From Romanomermis culicivorax (Eukaryota; Nematoda; Enoplea; Mermithida; Mermithidae), in NCBI GenBank assembly GCA_963922205.1, contig CAWUHX010000068.1, forward strand, positions 620,001 through 684,000: a stretch of DNA of 64,000 nucleotides, written 5' to 3'. This document shows, piece by piece, positions 1 to 12,330 of the stretch. The stretch's first letter is position 1. Each line of letters starts with the position of its first letter. The notes below the pieces were generated by a model, which worked only from the letters and a program-made list of their open reading frames with translations, searched no databases and was not told the DNA's origin. The position numbers and the translations under genes were made by a program.

Positions 1-815
1 TTTAATCGGCGGCGACCCCTGCGGTGCCCGAGTTAGGTTGTGGGCTGCTCCCCACTGCCGTCGATGTATGTAGTATCGGCGGCTCCTCCATCACCGATTG
101 TGGCATTCCTCTCCGTCCTCTCCGGAGGGGGGGTTGTTATTGTAGAGAGCCCGCAAGACTTTTGGATTTCCGCCGCCGTTGCTCCTCTGGCCCCTTGGCC
201 GGACACTGGCCCCCCCAACGCCTTTGGTATTATCTGCCCCCAGGGAGAAAGGATGCCCGAAAACCAAATCCTCTGGCCCTTTGGCTGTCTAGATTTTAAA
301 CCAAAATATTTATGGTATTTACTGCTAAAGTGAATCTGCCTTATTAAGAGGTAAACTTAAACCCATAACACGGTCTGTGCCACGAAAAAATTTTAGAATG
401 AAAATGTGTTTTGGAAAAAGGATAGAAAAATATGAAAATGGCAGCGCAAAGCCTGCTACCCTTGGGCGATATCAGTTGGTGACTTTTCGGAAAGGAACAC
501 AAAAATACCCGAGATTTAAGAAAATACAACAATTGGTTGACAATTCACAGATTCACCAAAAAAGAAATAGCAGATATATCTCCGTGGAGATTCGAACAAA
601 ACACAAACGAAAAAATAAATGAAACAAATTGAGATTAGTACAAGAGGCAACTTTAAGGCATAAAAAAGGTGGCACAACCGGTTTCAATTTTGTAATACAG
701 ACGCTCAAAACGGAAAAAATAGGTAACTTTTGAAATATCGAAAAATTTTACAGAACGAAATAACTATCTTTATAATGACCTCACGGAGAGTGGGGTCATC
801 TGAAACATAAAAAAT
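1..815 (-). other. 3' flank of the retrotransposon (3' UTR and possible LTR part)
   Basis: No gene is supported here. Positions 1-290 are GC-rich compared with the surrounding nematode DNA and 300-815 are AT-rich. On the minus strand there is a purine-rich stretch near 122-105 that could be a polypurine tract just before a 3' LTR, but no matching LTR was found on the other side of the element. The short open frames across 24-333 have no recognisable product. Confidence 0.35.
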
Positions 816-3800
816 TTACTTCCTCCTATGACCGCTATGGTCCCGTCCCGGTTGACCAATACCCATATCTCGTTTCAACGGGGAAATATAATCGGGGTTC
901 TCTGTGGACGGCAGTCTCTGGGGCTGTTGCGTACCCGTTGACGTCCCCGGAATATCCATTCTTTCTTCGGTTTGCACATTACGCACCGGCGGAATCATTG
1001 TAGGCGGAGGCATCTGCATGCCCGGCGGAACTAAGAACTGGTGGTAGAATTGCGGTTGCCCGGGCTGGAATTGCATCACCGGAAACTGCGGCATTTGAAA
1101 CTGTGCCGGCGGCGGCACCATTGTATTCGGGAATAATTGTCCTGAAAAAAGAGGGCGGTTTATACAATCAACACCCACCATCGGCAACCCCGGATAATTC
1201 GGCGGTAAATATGGTAATTGTTGCTGGTGGGCCTGCATCATCGCGTTCGGATCGGCGATTGACACTCCTTGCTGAGTTGTTTCCGTGGCCCTAGACCTAT
1301 CCAATGAAGTCGTTCGGCTGGAGTAGGCCACGTCCACTCTATCGTCGTGTTGATAATATGCCGATGTTCTTTTTCTACTTTGAGACTCTCTGCTATCTTT
1401 GCGTTCTTTCGCTTCTCTCTTTTCTTTTTCCTTCCTTTCGTATTTCCTTTCGTAATCGTCGATCTCTTTGCGCCAACTTTCTTCTTCAGCTTCCTTCCGC
1501 TTCTTTTCTCGCGACATCGATTTCTCGTGATGACTTTCGACTCCGTGTCGACTTTCGTGCCTTCTCTTTCTGTCTTTTTCTGGCGTTTTCGATTTCTCCC
1601 TTCTTTGCGTATCACTTTCTTTTCTAATCCATCGTTTGGATACCTTACTGGTCGCAGGCCTAGTGTGGGCATGCTTGACTCGGTATCCCACTCTTTTCTT
1701 TAAAGTTTTTTCGACTTCCAATATATCATGGGCTTTTCTTCAATCAATTACTTCCCAAAATCGTATCCGTGGGTCAGTGTTGTCCGTTTCCTTTTTCCAT
1801 ACCTGTATATTCGCATATTTTGGTTCGGGGTCTTTTTTGTCTTGAAGCACGGCCTTAGCAATTGTATACGCTAACGCCGATGCTTTCGACTGGCATGAGG
1901 CGTATAATGCATGAAAATTGCTACCTGCTCCACCTTGTCCAGCGTTAAATTCCCGCCGCAATTTCATCGTAATATACGCGTGGGCCTGGTAGTGGAATCC
2001 CGCGAAATTTTGTGGAATTCTGCCCAATCGGGACAATTTCATAAATAGGCAAGAGCAGGCCCATACAGCCGCTTCGTATGCTTTCTCTGGAGATCGCGTT
2101 GTACTCCATTCGGCTAGCTGAAGTTCGAAAATGCTCCACAATTTCTCGGGCAGGTTCGCTTGCAGAACATGGAACTGTAACTCGTAATATTGTATTGTTT
2201 CGATTTCGATCCCGGCCTCGTCGTATACACGGTTTATTAAATCTGTTGTCATTAGAGCTACCTCCTCATCCAGAGCGGGATCCATGTGCGCGAGATACTT
2301 CTGGACACACGGATTTGACAGATATACTCTCCCATATTGGAAATTGACGACGTACTTTCCTTCCTTCAAGGCCTTGTTGAGAACTTGCCCCCGCTTTCCG
2401 AGACCCCGTCGATACTTGACCTTATCGTTTGGATTTTCGGAGGGCTGCTGGAACTTTCCACTCTTTACTTTATCTAGCTCGGCTTTATTCTCTTCGTGAG
2501 CGATTCGTTTCTCTTTATCTTGTCTCTTCTTCTGCATTGTTTTCGTGAATTTCACCGGATTGGTAATGTTTTCTACATTTTGTCCACCGGCCTTTGCATA
2601 AACGGGCGGAGTGGGCAAAACGTTATCTCCGGTTTCTTCGTCCTCACTACCGATCTCGGATATCACCTCTACGTACGGTTCTTCGCTCGTCCCTTCTTCC
2701 TCGGGATTGGTATCTTCTAACTGTTTTGCCAGTTCAATCGCGGCCTTCCCGTACTTTTCCTTTTCCAAAACTTCTATTTTCTCTTTCATTTCCTTTATTT
2801 GATCGGTTAATTTTTCCAAATCGGGTTGCGCCTGATTTTCGGGTTCAACTATCTCCATTAATTTTTCATCCTCCTGTTCGGCACCTTTACTCCCATCCGC
2901 GGGTGTACTGGTGATAGGGGGATCCGCGATAAGTACGACCACGGGCTTGTCTTGCTCCATTTCGTTATCTGAAACATTCAAATTATCTACTTTAGGTGGT
3001 ACCTTTACAGTCTGCTCCTTCGAAGTTTGTTCTGTAGGACCCTGGCTAGCCGGGACCACAACTTCTACTTGCGGAATCAGATCTGAATCGTCCCACATAG
3101 TTACGGATTTAAAAGTTGCAGAGGTGCTAGGGGCCCATAGGTCCTTAGCCTCGAATATGGACGCGGAAACATTCCAATAAATAAGATTTTGACTCGCGGC
3201 GTGAATATTCAAAAAATGAAACACATTATAAAAGTTACAGTTCATAAAATAAATAGAATTGTCGCGCAAATTTGACTTTATTTCCTCGATGGATTCTTTG
3301 CAGGAACGCGGTATCCATCTTATAGGTAGTACGCAAAAAATATTTTGAACTGATTTCTGAGTACGTATCTTTGGATACCGTTCCATCATCTGTTCCATTT
3401 GGTCGGTAGTTTTGTTGTTCAAAAGATCCTGGCCCATCCACTTCATGAATTCGATTCGTTCCTGTTCATTCCTCCACACGGATGACCACATTCCCGACGT
3501 GAATGCCGGAACCCAAGCTCTCCATTCTTGCGTGGAATGAGGCCACAAGAAGTAAATGAGTGGATTTACATTCTTCTCGTACAAATCTTTGACTATCGGG
3601 ACGATCGATCGGCTAATTTTTGAGTGATAGTGGTCCTTAAGCGACGACACTTGCTCTCGTATAACATTGGTAAAGTGGATCACTTCTTTTGGCCATTTTC
3701 CGTGTTTCATCTCTATTTCTCGGGGTTCAATTGGCCGTCCAAATTGCCGTGCTGCCAAAATATCTTCTAAGTCCCAATCGTTAGTTGGTCCTTCCTCGGA

Positions 3801-5202
3801 ATCGTCCGTATCCTTTCTCTTTCTTGACGCTTTCACCTTTCTTTCTATCCATGGAAACCAGCCGTTGGGCACTGGCTGCGGTTCGATCTCACTATTGGAG
3901 AAATGCGGAGGACAATGAAAAGTCCCGGTCGCCATTTCCTCCGACAATTTGTAAGTCGCGATAGCTTCTCCATGCATCATGAAATATAATGCGTTATTAT
4001 TATCCGTCATCTCTTCTATTCCGTAAGCGCCTTTCCACTGCGGCTCTGTATATCTACCTTCGAATGTGTCTCTAAATCTTCGTGCTAGATCAGCGACCAA
4101 TTCCGGCTCCATCGTGTCGTGTGGGTACAACTGAAAACAATTTTGAATGTCTGTCGCGAATCCGTAGCGAAGTAGAGCCAAGAAACATAGAAGGGACCCG
4201 CGGGCGTCGAGCGTCGCGTATCTCAAAACTTCTATGTTCAATTTATCCGCCTCCATTAGTTGCCGGAATTCTAGGGAACTCAACTGTCCCCACGAAATCT
4301 TGAAAGCGTCGGCCCATAAAAACAAAACTTCTGTCATGAGGGCTTTCAGGTTGAGGCCTTCGGGGCTGATTCCGATTATTCTTGCTTTTGATTTGTCCTT
4401 CATCTCCGCCAATACTATTTCCAAATCATAGACGCAGCATGATAAAATGTAATCTATGTTGTCGCGCCTTTTTCGAATTAGTTCCCTTTCCTGATCTAAA
4501 TATCCAAATTTAGTCAGAACTAACGTGATGTCCTCTCGAATGTGGAAACCGATGATGATGTTTTCGTAGCGAAAAATCGTTCCATATACTTTGTGGAAGT
4601 GTTCTTTGTCCCAAAATTTCAAATCGATTATAAAGTTCTTTCCGCACATCGTTGAAATCGTTAGAAGTCGCAATGCATCACTTGGCTTCGATCCTGGAGT
4701 TTTTGGCTTTCTCCCGCTTTCTGTATCCAACGCTATGACTATACGTCCTCGAAACTTCGAATGGTTTATCGCCTTAATAAATGCTTTCAAATTCTCGGGC
4801 GCCAGAAATAATGGTTCTTCGATGGCGGCATGAGGCACACCAAACAACGACGTAAAATAGTTAAAAATATCCGTTGAACGTACCAATCTTCGAACATTGT
4901 AATCTTAAAATTTTCATACAATTTTCTAACTACAACTTTTAGACAATAATTTCGAAACAAAAACGACTCAAATGCACAAGAATAAATTTGGACGAAGGGG
5001 AGTTGATCAGGCTCTCAAACACCCAAAATCCTCGGCATATAAATTGCCGGCCGGTCAACTTAGAGTCCCATTCCGAAAAAAAAATTTCATGACATATTCT
5101 ACCTTTCCCACACTTACTACTAATTTGAAAATTCGTATTATCTTGACGATCTTGAGGCTGCCCGAAGGTGCTATCAATTTCGACGATACTGGACGTTGCC
5201 AT
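816..5202 (-). CDS. Retrotransposon ORF3: DEDDy 3'-5' exonuclease domain plus Arg/Ser/Glu-rich tail, split by one UGA
   Basis: The main open frame runs from 4903 down to a UGA at 1742-1740 and continues in the same frame to 816, giving about 1,050 plus 300 codons. Numbering from the TTG at 4886, the N-terminal 235 residues carry the DEDDy exonuclease set: Exo I ALDTES (D54, E56), Exo II HIREDI (D119) and Exo III YATLDA (Y223, D227). This is the RNase D/WRN-exonuclease arrangement. The middle has acidic linkers and a probable coiled coil (about 680-740). The tail after the UGA is rich in R, K, E and S, then P, Q and M. There is no ATG at the frame's 5' end. A small upstream exon (5202-5118, ATG start, GTAAGT donor) joins in phase to 4903 (TTTTAAG acceptor), giving a plausible spliced start. 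The family is known for RNA or DNA 3' trimming; its role in the element is unknown. Confidence 0.8.
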
Positions 5203-5600
5203 ATCGCGTTCGGATTCGAATTTCTTGAAATCTCCAATCGACGAAAATTATTAATATACTAACGCTTTGCAAATTAAGTCTAAAAAATAACTCCATAATA
5301 CTTCGAATTTGCGGACTTTATAATTCGGGGATGATTTTCCTGGGATTTATAAACCTTTAATTTTCTCACACTGAGCGCGTGAAAAAATATTATTTCGCCC
5401 ATTAAAATTTTTCGGCGTCGTAATTTTTTGGTAAATGCCTAAAACTTGCCATAAAATTGCCAAAAATAAGTTAGCATAGTTAAAAATTGAAAAAGAAGAA
5501 AAGGGAAAGGGTTAGAAAAAATACAATACATAGGGCATTAGAAAATACACATAAAATTAATCCGAACAAAACGCACAACGAAAACGATAAAAATGAATTG
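5203..5600 (-). other. Gap between pol and ORF3
   Basis: AT-rich spacer between the pol stop and the proposed first exon of ORF3. No conserved open frame is visible. It could supply the leader or splice acceptor of a subgenomic ORF3 transcript, but nothing in the sequence proves this. Confidence 0.4.
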
Positions 5601-8600
5601 TTAGTTACAGTAAAAATCGGGTGTTCGCGTAACAAAAGGCATTACGCGATTTCTAGAAACTATTTGTTCGCGCGAATCTGGTTTCCCAGCGCGACGTATT
5701 TTTATGACATTTTTCTCTAGATTCGATGTCTCAATTACTTCGTAGGGACCGTCGTTTGTTGTGTCGGCCTTTCCTTTGATAATTCCTTTCTGGTAGAGAA
5801 CAAGTTCTCCCGTTTGGAACGTCTTTTCGCGAGCCTTCTTATCATACTGTAGTTTTCTTTCGGCCGCCGATTTTTTGTGATTTTCATTTATGATTTTATA
5901 CGTGTTAAGGAGGTGCTCCGTTAACATGTATCTATAGGTGTCGTAATTATTCTGAATAATTATTGGCCTCGCTATCTCATTATCCAATTGAAACCTTGCC
6001 TCGTGTCCGTACAGTAGGCTATGGGGGGAATTTTTCGTTGTTTTGTGCGGCGTAATCCGATACGCAAATAAAATCTGCTTGAGATAGTGTGGCCAATCGT
6101 CCGGGTCAGTTATTGCGACTCTCATAATTTGCTCCATTAACGTTCTATTGAATCTCTCCACCATACCATTGCATTGCGGGTGGTATGGTGTCGTATTGAT
6201 TTTCTTTATTTTTAGGAGATCACACACGTTGTGCATTAATTCGGACATATACGCTGAGCCTTGGTCACTCAGCAAGTGTTTCGGTGTTCCGTGAGTATAA
6301 ATGACCTTCTCCATGAACGCTTTCACTATTGTGTCGGCTTTTTGGTCTGGAATGCATTTTGCCTCGACCCATTTCATGAAATAGTCCATAAATACAATAA
6401 CGTATGGTCTTTTTTCTCGAAGAGGCGAAATACTGACCACGTCGGTTGCTACTATTTCCCACGGATATGAGACGGGTATGGGGTTAAGAGGTTGAATGGG
6501 GTTCGATATAGGGCGGCACAGTTGGCATACGACGCAAGATTTTATCCATTTAATAATGTCGTCCTCCATGTTTGACCACCAAAATTTGTTCCCTATTGCG
6601 GCGATAATTCTATCTATTCCCTGGTGCCCCATTAATGTATCGCCGTGATATTGATGTAAAATGAGGTATCTAAGCCTTGATGGGATCACTAGTTGGCTTT
6701 TTCCATGGGCATTTTCGCGGTATAATACTCCGTTTTCTAAGTGAAAACTATTAAAGTATTTTTTCGAACTATTTTCACCAACGTTTCGAAAAATGTCCAC
6801 CAACTTGGGATCCAATTGTTGTTGCTTCTTAACTAATTCCAGAGAAAACAATTCGGAATCTTTTTTCGCTTCCTTCGGTGTTTGATCTATTTCTTGTTGC
6901 GTCGGCGGTGGGGGATCAATGAATGTTTCTTGAGTCTCGGGTTCAAGCATTTGTCTCATCATGGCTCGAGTTACTGCCATGCATTCAGGTTCCGTACTCA
7001 ACTTCCCCTCTTCGATTTCTTCCTTTGTTTCTTGCCTCTTGTTTCGAATCTTTTCCTTTTCTTCGGACCGTGATAAGAAATCTGCAAAGGCGTTTTCACG
7101 TCCGGCTACGTATTCGAATATATAATTAAATTGACCAAGATATAAAGCCCATTTTAACAGCCTTTGATTTTGCTGTTTTTCTGCGGAGAGCCACGTGAGT
7201 GGTTTATGGTCTGTCCTGATTGTGACCCTAAATCCCATCACATAGTGCCTATACTGCTTGAACCCGTAAACGACGGCTAAACATTCTCTCTCCGTTGTTG
7301 AATACCTTGTTTCAGCGTCATTTAAAACTCTACTCGAGTAGGCTATTGTCCATCGATCATTTTCCGTTTCCTGATACAATATTGCCCCTATCGCTGTTCC
7401 TGAGGCATCTGTTTGAATTACAAATCTCGCCGATCCGTTGAATACTGGATATCGAAGGAAGGGTGCTGTCATTAGGGCGTTTTTCACACTTTCAAAAGCT
7501 GCTAACTGTTCCTCTGAAAGTTCAAACTTTTCCTTCCTATTTTTCTTTGCGAGGGCTTTAAATAAGGGCTGGGCGATAAAGGCTAAATTATGAATGAAAC
7601 GTTTAGACCATTGTACTAATCCCAAGAACTTTTGTAGCTGCTTGATGGATTTAGGTACTTCGAAATTTTTTACCGCTTCTATCTTTTGTGGGTCGACTGA
7701 CATTCCGTTCTTGTCCAATATGTGGCCTAAAAATTTTACACTGGCTGGCATAAAGGAACATTTGTCAGGTTTTAGTGTGAGGTTCGCATTTGTTAGGCAT
7801 CGAAATATTGTCTCCAGATTTTCTATATGCTCTTCGACGGTTTTGGAAAAAATTATGACATCGTCGATATATACTAGGCATATTTTCCATACGTATGGGT
7901 ACAGAATTTGTTCCATTAGACGCTGAAATTCTGCCGGAGCATTCTTTAAACCGAACGGCATCACCTTGAACTGGAACAAACCTTCTTGACATATAAATGC
8001 TGTTTTTTCTTTTGATTCGGAGTGCATCGGCACCTGCCAATACCCAGACTTTAAATCCAATGTGGAAAAGTACCGTGCTCCTCCTAGCGCATCTAAATAA
8101 TCATCGATTCGAGGTATCGGAAATTTGTCGTCTTTTGTCACTTGATTGATTCCTCTGTAGTCGACTACTGGTCTCCATGTGCCATCTTTTTTGCCTACTA
8201 AAAAAAATGGCACAGCCCAAGGGCTTCTAGAAGGCTCGATGACACCCTTCTCCATCATATCTTTCACGTGTTCTCGAATTATATCCCTTTGCATAATGGG
8301 AGCTCTCCAGTAGTGTTTTTGGACAGGTAACGCGTCTCCTGTATCGATCTTATGCTCTGCTTCGTGGGTCATTGTTAAAGGGTCGTTCTTCATACTAAAT
8401 GCCTGCCTATGCTTGAGTAAGACATTCATAAGCTGTTGTTGCCCTTCTCTATCGACACTCGATTCTTTTACCAACTGCATAACAATTTTGATGAATTCTG
8501 GTTCGATTTGCCATTGAGTTTGAGGCTCCGATTGCAGTTGATGTATTTTTTCGTCAAATTCTGGCCCCACGAACTTCGTTTTGGGCTTGGCTATCAACTC

Positions 8601-9079
8601 GTTGCTACGCAGTTTGATTCCTTTGTTTGTTTCATTTATGAGTAGGATACGAAAATTATTGTCTCTAGCGTCCACAATTGAGGCATCGACGTCGAATAAG
8701 GTATCTTTTCCTGTTTCTTCTACCACTATGGGACCCTTTGCCCAATCTTTCTGTGGCCAAACCACCGCTTGCACAAAAGAAGTGGTATTTGGGGGAATAT
8801 ATGTCCCATTTTTCGTCCAAATAAAGGTTTCTTCGTTCATTTCGGTAATTCGCATAACTTGTTCTTGATCCTCGTCACTTTCTAACTCAGGTAGATCTTC
8901 TTCTTTGACTTCTTCTTGTGGAGGTATGTAATCCAGAACCATGGGATTTGTAGGAATCGGTAAACGGGACGGTATTTGCGCATCGTCGAATAATGTCTCA
9001 CTAATAATTTGTTTCTCTACATTTGCTAGGCGTATGTGGCCGTTTCAAAAATCGATAGACGCCTGTATACTAGGATGGG
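5601..9079 (-). CDS. pol: Retrotransposon pol: reverse transcriptase, RNase H, integrase
   Basis: An uninterrupted 1,113-codon frame begins at the ATG at 8942; the same frame extends upstream past a UGA at 9047-9045 towards the protease. Numbering from 8942, the RT core spans about 230-410 with [10 protein letters not shown] near 293-302 and the catalytic YIDD at 358-361. RNase H follows, with TDAS near 511, TERE near 550 and RTDHKPL near 577. Integrase has an H-H-C-C zinc site (H766, H773, C803, C806) and a catalytic triad D834, D893, E929 with exact D,D35E spacing, in contexts ATDVV, LSDQGS and NGMVERFNR. All catalytic residues I could check are present, so this part looks competent. The protease end and the junction with gag lie in another frame (see the gag entry). 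It acts in reverse transcription and chromosomal insertion of the element. Confidence 0.95.
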
Positions 9080-11632
9080 TTAGAAAAACAAACCCAATAT
9101 AATACCTTCATTTAGGTTATCTAGTAATGCGAATCTGGCCAGGAAATTCCCAAAACCGGTTCCGACGTACACGAATGTAGGACCATATGTTGTCACTCGT
9201 TTTCCGACAGCTGTTACTACTGAATTTAAGATAGGGAATTTTGTCTTAGGCGTATTCAGTAGCCTCGGCGCTGTATCTGTCCTCATAAAGCTAGATTGCG
9301 CTCCGGTATCGATTAGGGCTTTAAATTCTTCTCCGCGTATCCTAACGGGTATCAAGAACGGTTGACATTTGCGAAAATTTTCCAAAAATAGGTGCTCGTT
9401 ATCATTGGCGAGTCTAGGTTTCGTCTCTGAATTTGAATTGATAACGTTCCCCAAGCCTAACTCGTAATTCTCTATCAAAACTCCATCTAATGCTATAATT
9501 TCCGGCTTATCTTGTTTTTTAGCCTCTTGTGAATTTATAACATTTACGGAATTATTCGGAGGGTTATTCACCGGTTGCGATGGTGTTACTGGTACAATAT
9601 TTGGCGGTGGCTGCGGGACGCTATTTTGAAGGTAATAATATGCCACATTTGGATTCTGTTCGACATTATTATTGTGGTATGGCACTCGTTGGCCGAAATT
9701 AGCAAATCCTGCTCGTCCACGATTTACAAAGCCGCCGCGATGGTCAAAATTTCGATTATAAAAATTATTGCCGCGATTCCACGACCTCCCTTGATCCGTT
9801 GGTTGAATCAATTCTGGGTGCAAGATAAAACAATTTTCAGACGAATGACTATTCGATTTATGATACGAACAATATGGTCGATGGTACGGATTTCCCAAAA
9901 TTCTATCCGGTAAATTGTTATTATATGGTACACTATTAGGATTATTATTGACTCCCCAACGATTAAGAGCTGGAGGACCCTGATTCCTATTTGCCTCATT
10001 AACCATTTTCATAATATCCTGTTGCGATAAAGGGGTCTGAAATGCTGGTGGCGGCAGGAAAATTTGCTGAGGCCGTATAATCTGTTGTTGTTGACCAGTA
10101 TTACTCTCCTGCGGACGAAATTGTAAATTATTAAATCTTTTATTTTCATAGACTCGATTCAATCGATCGTCTTCGCTGTCTTCCTGGTCCTCCCTGAATT
10201 CCTTCCAGGCCGTGGTATCAGCTTTCAGCTTGTTTACGAATTCCGCCAAAGAGGCCATATTTTTGAATTCGTGAAGCCGACCTTCCATTCAGATTTGGAC
10301 GTAAACTGGAGCCTTGTGAAAATACGTTTCGATGACAATACGATTTCGTTCATTTTCGGTTTTTTCGTAATTTAATAAATGAACATAAGTTTTTATTCGG
10401 CGTAAAAAATCCTTTGTGGTCTCCCCTTTTCGTTTTTTCATATCATGTAACTCCCTTCTAAGTGCAGGAGTGTCCATTTTGGGAGCAATCATTCTTATCA
10501 CGCTCACTTTTCCTTCTTCATAGCTACTATTCTTATCCACGTATGTCGAAGTTTCAAAATCGCAACATCGCCAAAGTACTTCAATTCTTAGGTCTTCTGT
10601 ATCTTCAGGCTTGAATGTGCCTTCCAAACAGGCGAAAAAATTGAGTATTTCTGCAGCCTCCATTTTATCCGATATTTCTTTATTCTTCATTTGACCCAAA
10701 ATTATCTTGATTCTTTTCTCAGGATCTTCACAATATCGTCCATAATCTTGTTGATTCCGAGGAATACTTCCAGATATAGGTTGTTCCATTCCGCGATTCC
10801 ACGACGTCGTTGGTATTTCATCTTCCATCCTTCGATATTGTGCACCTTGAGCCTGAGCCTGGGCGAGGTGATTTTCAAACCAATTTAATTTTCTTTCTAA
10901 ACTTCTGTCTGAATGGTCTTTAACCGGTTCAGACTGAAGTGCTTCCATATTTTCATGATTCAATATTCTTTCGTCGGGCCTCTTATCCGTTTTCTTCATC
11001 AATTCTCGCATTTGCTTTTCTACTTCTTCCATTATCTTTCTCGAGTTTTGCAGTTCTTGTTCCCGAAATTTTTCTTCCCATAACTTGCGTTCCGCTCTTT
11101 CTCGCATGAGTTGCTCCAATATTTCTTGTTCTCATATCGCCGCCTTTGTTCTTTCCACGTTAACGGCATTCGTTGATCTATCCACGGCTCTTTGCATTGA
11201 TTCCAGGATGGCTAAAGTGGCCACATCCTGCAAATTTCCTTTCGTCGGCCTTTCGGTTTCATTCCTCAATTTTGTTTCGATACCAACTTTCGCCTCGATT
11301 TCCGGTATTGTAGGCGTATATTTCGAATTATGAAATGATACCACATTCATTTTCGGAGTTACATTAATCTTCTCGAAGGATGATATTGAACCCGAGGACG
11401 TCTGTATCCCCTGATCCGCATAATCATATGTCTCTGCGTCAATAGTCTGATCCTTGTTGCTATCATCGGGTGAATTCGCAAATTTCTTTGCTACTTGTTC
11501 GATCGTCGCTTCCATGTTTGCCATTCGTTCAGCGTTGTCCTCTTTATTCAATTCCGTTTGCGATAATGTTACTTTCGGTCGTCGTCCGGGTTGTTTTCGT
11601 ACAGTTAACTTCGGTTTCACTACTTTCTTCAT
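9080..11632 (-). pseudogene. gag: Retrotransposon gag-protease frame interrupted by two in-frame UGA codons
   Basis: One reading frame starts at the ATG at 11632 and runs to 9080, broken only by UGA at 11134-11132 and 10291-10289. The first 166 codons are basic, then polar. The next 276 codons hold a Glu/Arg-rich coiled coil and a capsid-like segment with [19 protein letters not shown]. The last 402 codons, numbered from 10288, hold a Gln/Asn/Pro-rich nucleocapsid with a variant CHHC knuckle (C140, H143, H148, C153) and an aspartic protease with LIDTGAQSS (DTGA 327-330). The frame ends two codons after the ILG of the protease, and the conserved continuation is found in the -1 frame that leads into pol. 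Whether the -1 step is programmed or a lesion is not settled. Confidence 0.88.
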
Positions 11633-12330
11633 CTTTTACCCTTGTAGCTGTACAAGTCACCAATGTCGTATTGGGTGCTCGTATGCCCTCGGCTGCCTAC
11701 CTGCGGTTCTTGGGAGATCCAATCTGGTACGGCCCCTGACGCTAACCCGGTACTAATTACACTCCTACTGCAGTAAGTCGAGACTTGATGTACGAGAACG
11801 TTTATTGGTGAGCAAAAACACAACAGGTAGTAGAATACAACGATGAATGTAAGTACGAAACAAAAGTGCAGAGTGCCAAAATACAAACGCTAACGCCGTC
11901 AACCTCCCTAGTCGGCTGATCCTTCTTTTGTCCCTGAGCAACGAGCCACAGGGCCAATAGGATACCTCAGGCCACGGCCTAAGCTGAAACTCTACCAAAA
12001 ATAAGTGAACTACCTCAAACAACCACTCACTGGTTCCTCTCCTCAAGATGGAACGTCGCAAACGTCTCAGGCCGCGTTACTACTCAAATTCGCCCGTGGC
12101 GCGTACCACAAAACACCAATAAACGAAACGGCGATCCTTTCCTTTGTCACCACCGTCAAAATAACAGAGCATCCAAATGCTACGGTGCAGACGCCAATAT
12201 CACACAAAGGAGAGGCAATTCTCCAGACGAAAAATATTATTCACCAATAATAATAATAAGAAAGAACAAGAAGTGAATAAAAAACACTGCGGCGCGTCTA
12301 ACATCGACTTGCAAGTGATATGCAAAACAT
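11633..12330 (-). other. 5' leader / possible 5' LTR region of the retrotransposon
   Basis: Base composition stays closer to the element (more GC) until about 12330, after which the sequence becomes AT-rich like the host. This stretch precedes the gag ATG and should contain the primer-binding site and 5' LTR. I could not assign a primer-binding site or TG...CA termini with confidence, and no copy of it is visible at the left end. Confidence 0.35.

Larger units (their letters stand above)
816..11632 (-). mobile_element. Ty3/gypsy-class retrotransposon with an extra exonuclease ORF (coding core)
   Basis: On the minus strand the order is gag, protease, reverse transcriptase, RNase H, integrase, then a third very long ORF. 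RT before integrase, a YIDD active site and a D,D35E integrase place it in the Ty3/gypsy (Metaviridae-like) class rather than copia. The coordinates are those of the coding core only. I compared 1-815 with 11633-13260 by eye and saw no long direct repeat, so the LTRs are not defined; the 3' LTR may lie beyond the left edge. The frames are long and well conserved but carry four in-frame UGA stops (11134-11132, 10291-10289, 9047-9045, 1742-1740) and one -1 frame change near 9090. This suggests a fairly young but damaged copy. Confidence 0.93.

Noticed and set aside
816..1721. A separate Arg-rich protein gene
   Set aside because: It starts at a TTG and is in the same frame as the exonuclease ORF, separated only by a UGA and six codons, so it is the tail of that ORF.
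11629..12250. Several frames of 80-100 codons in the retrotransposon leader
   Set aside because: No domain and no consistent frame; the position fits leader or LTR DNA.
5203..12330. An envelope gene for the retrotransposon
   Set aside because: No signal peptide, transmembrane segment or furin-like site was found in any frame downstream of pol; the slot is taken by the exonuclease ORF.
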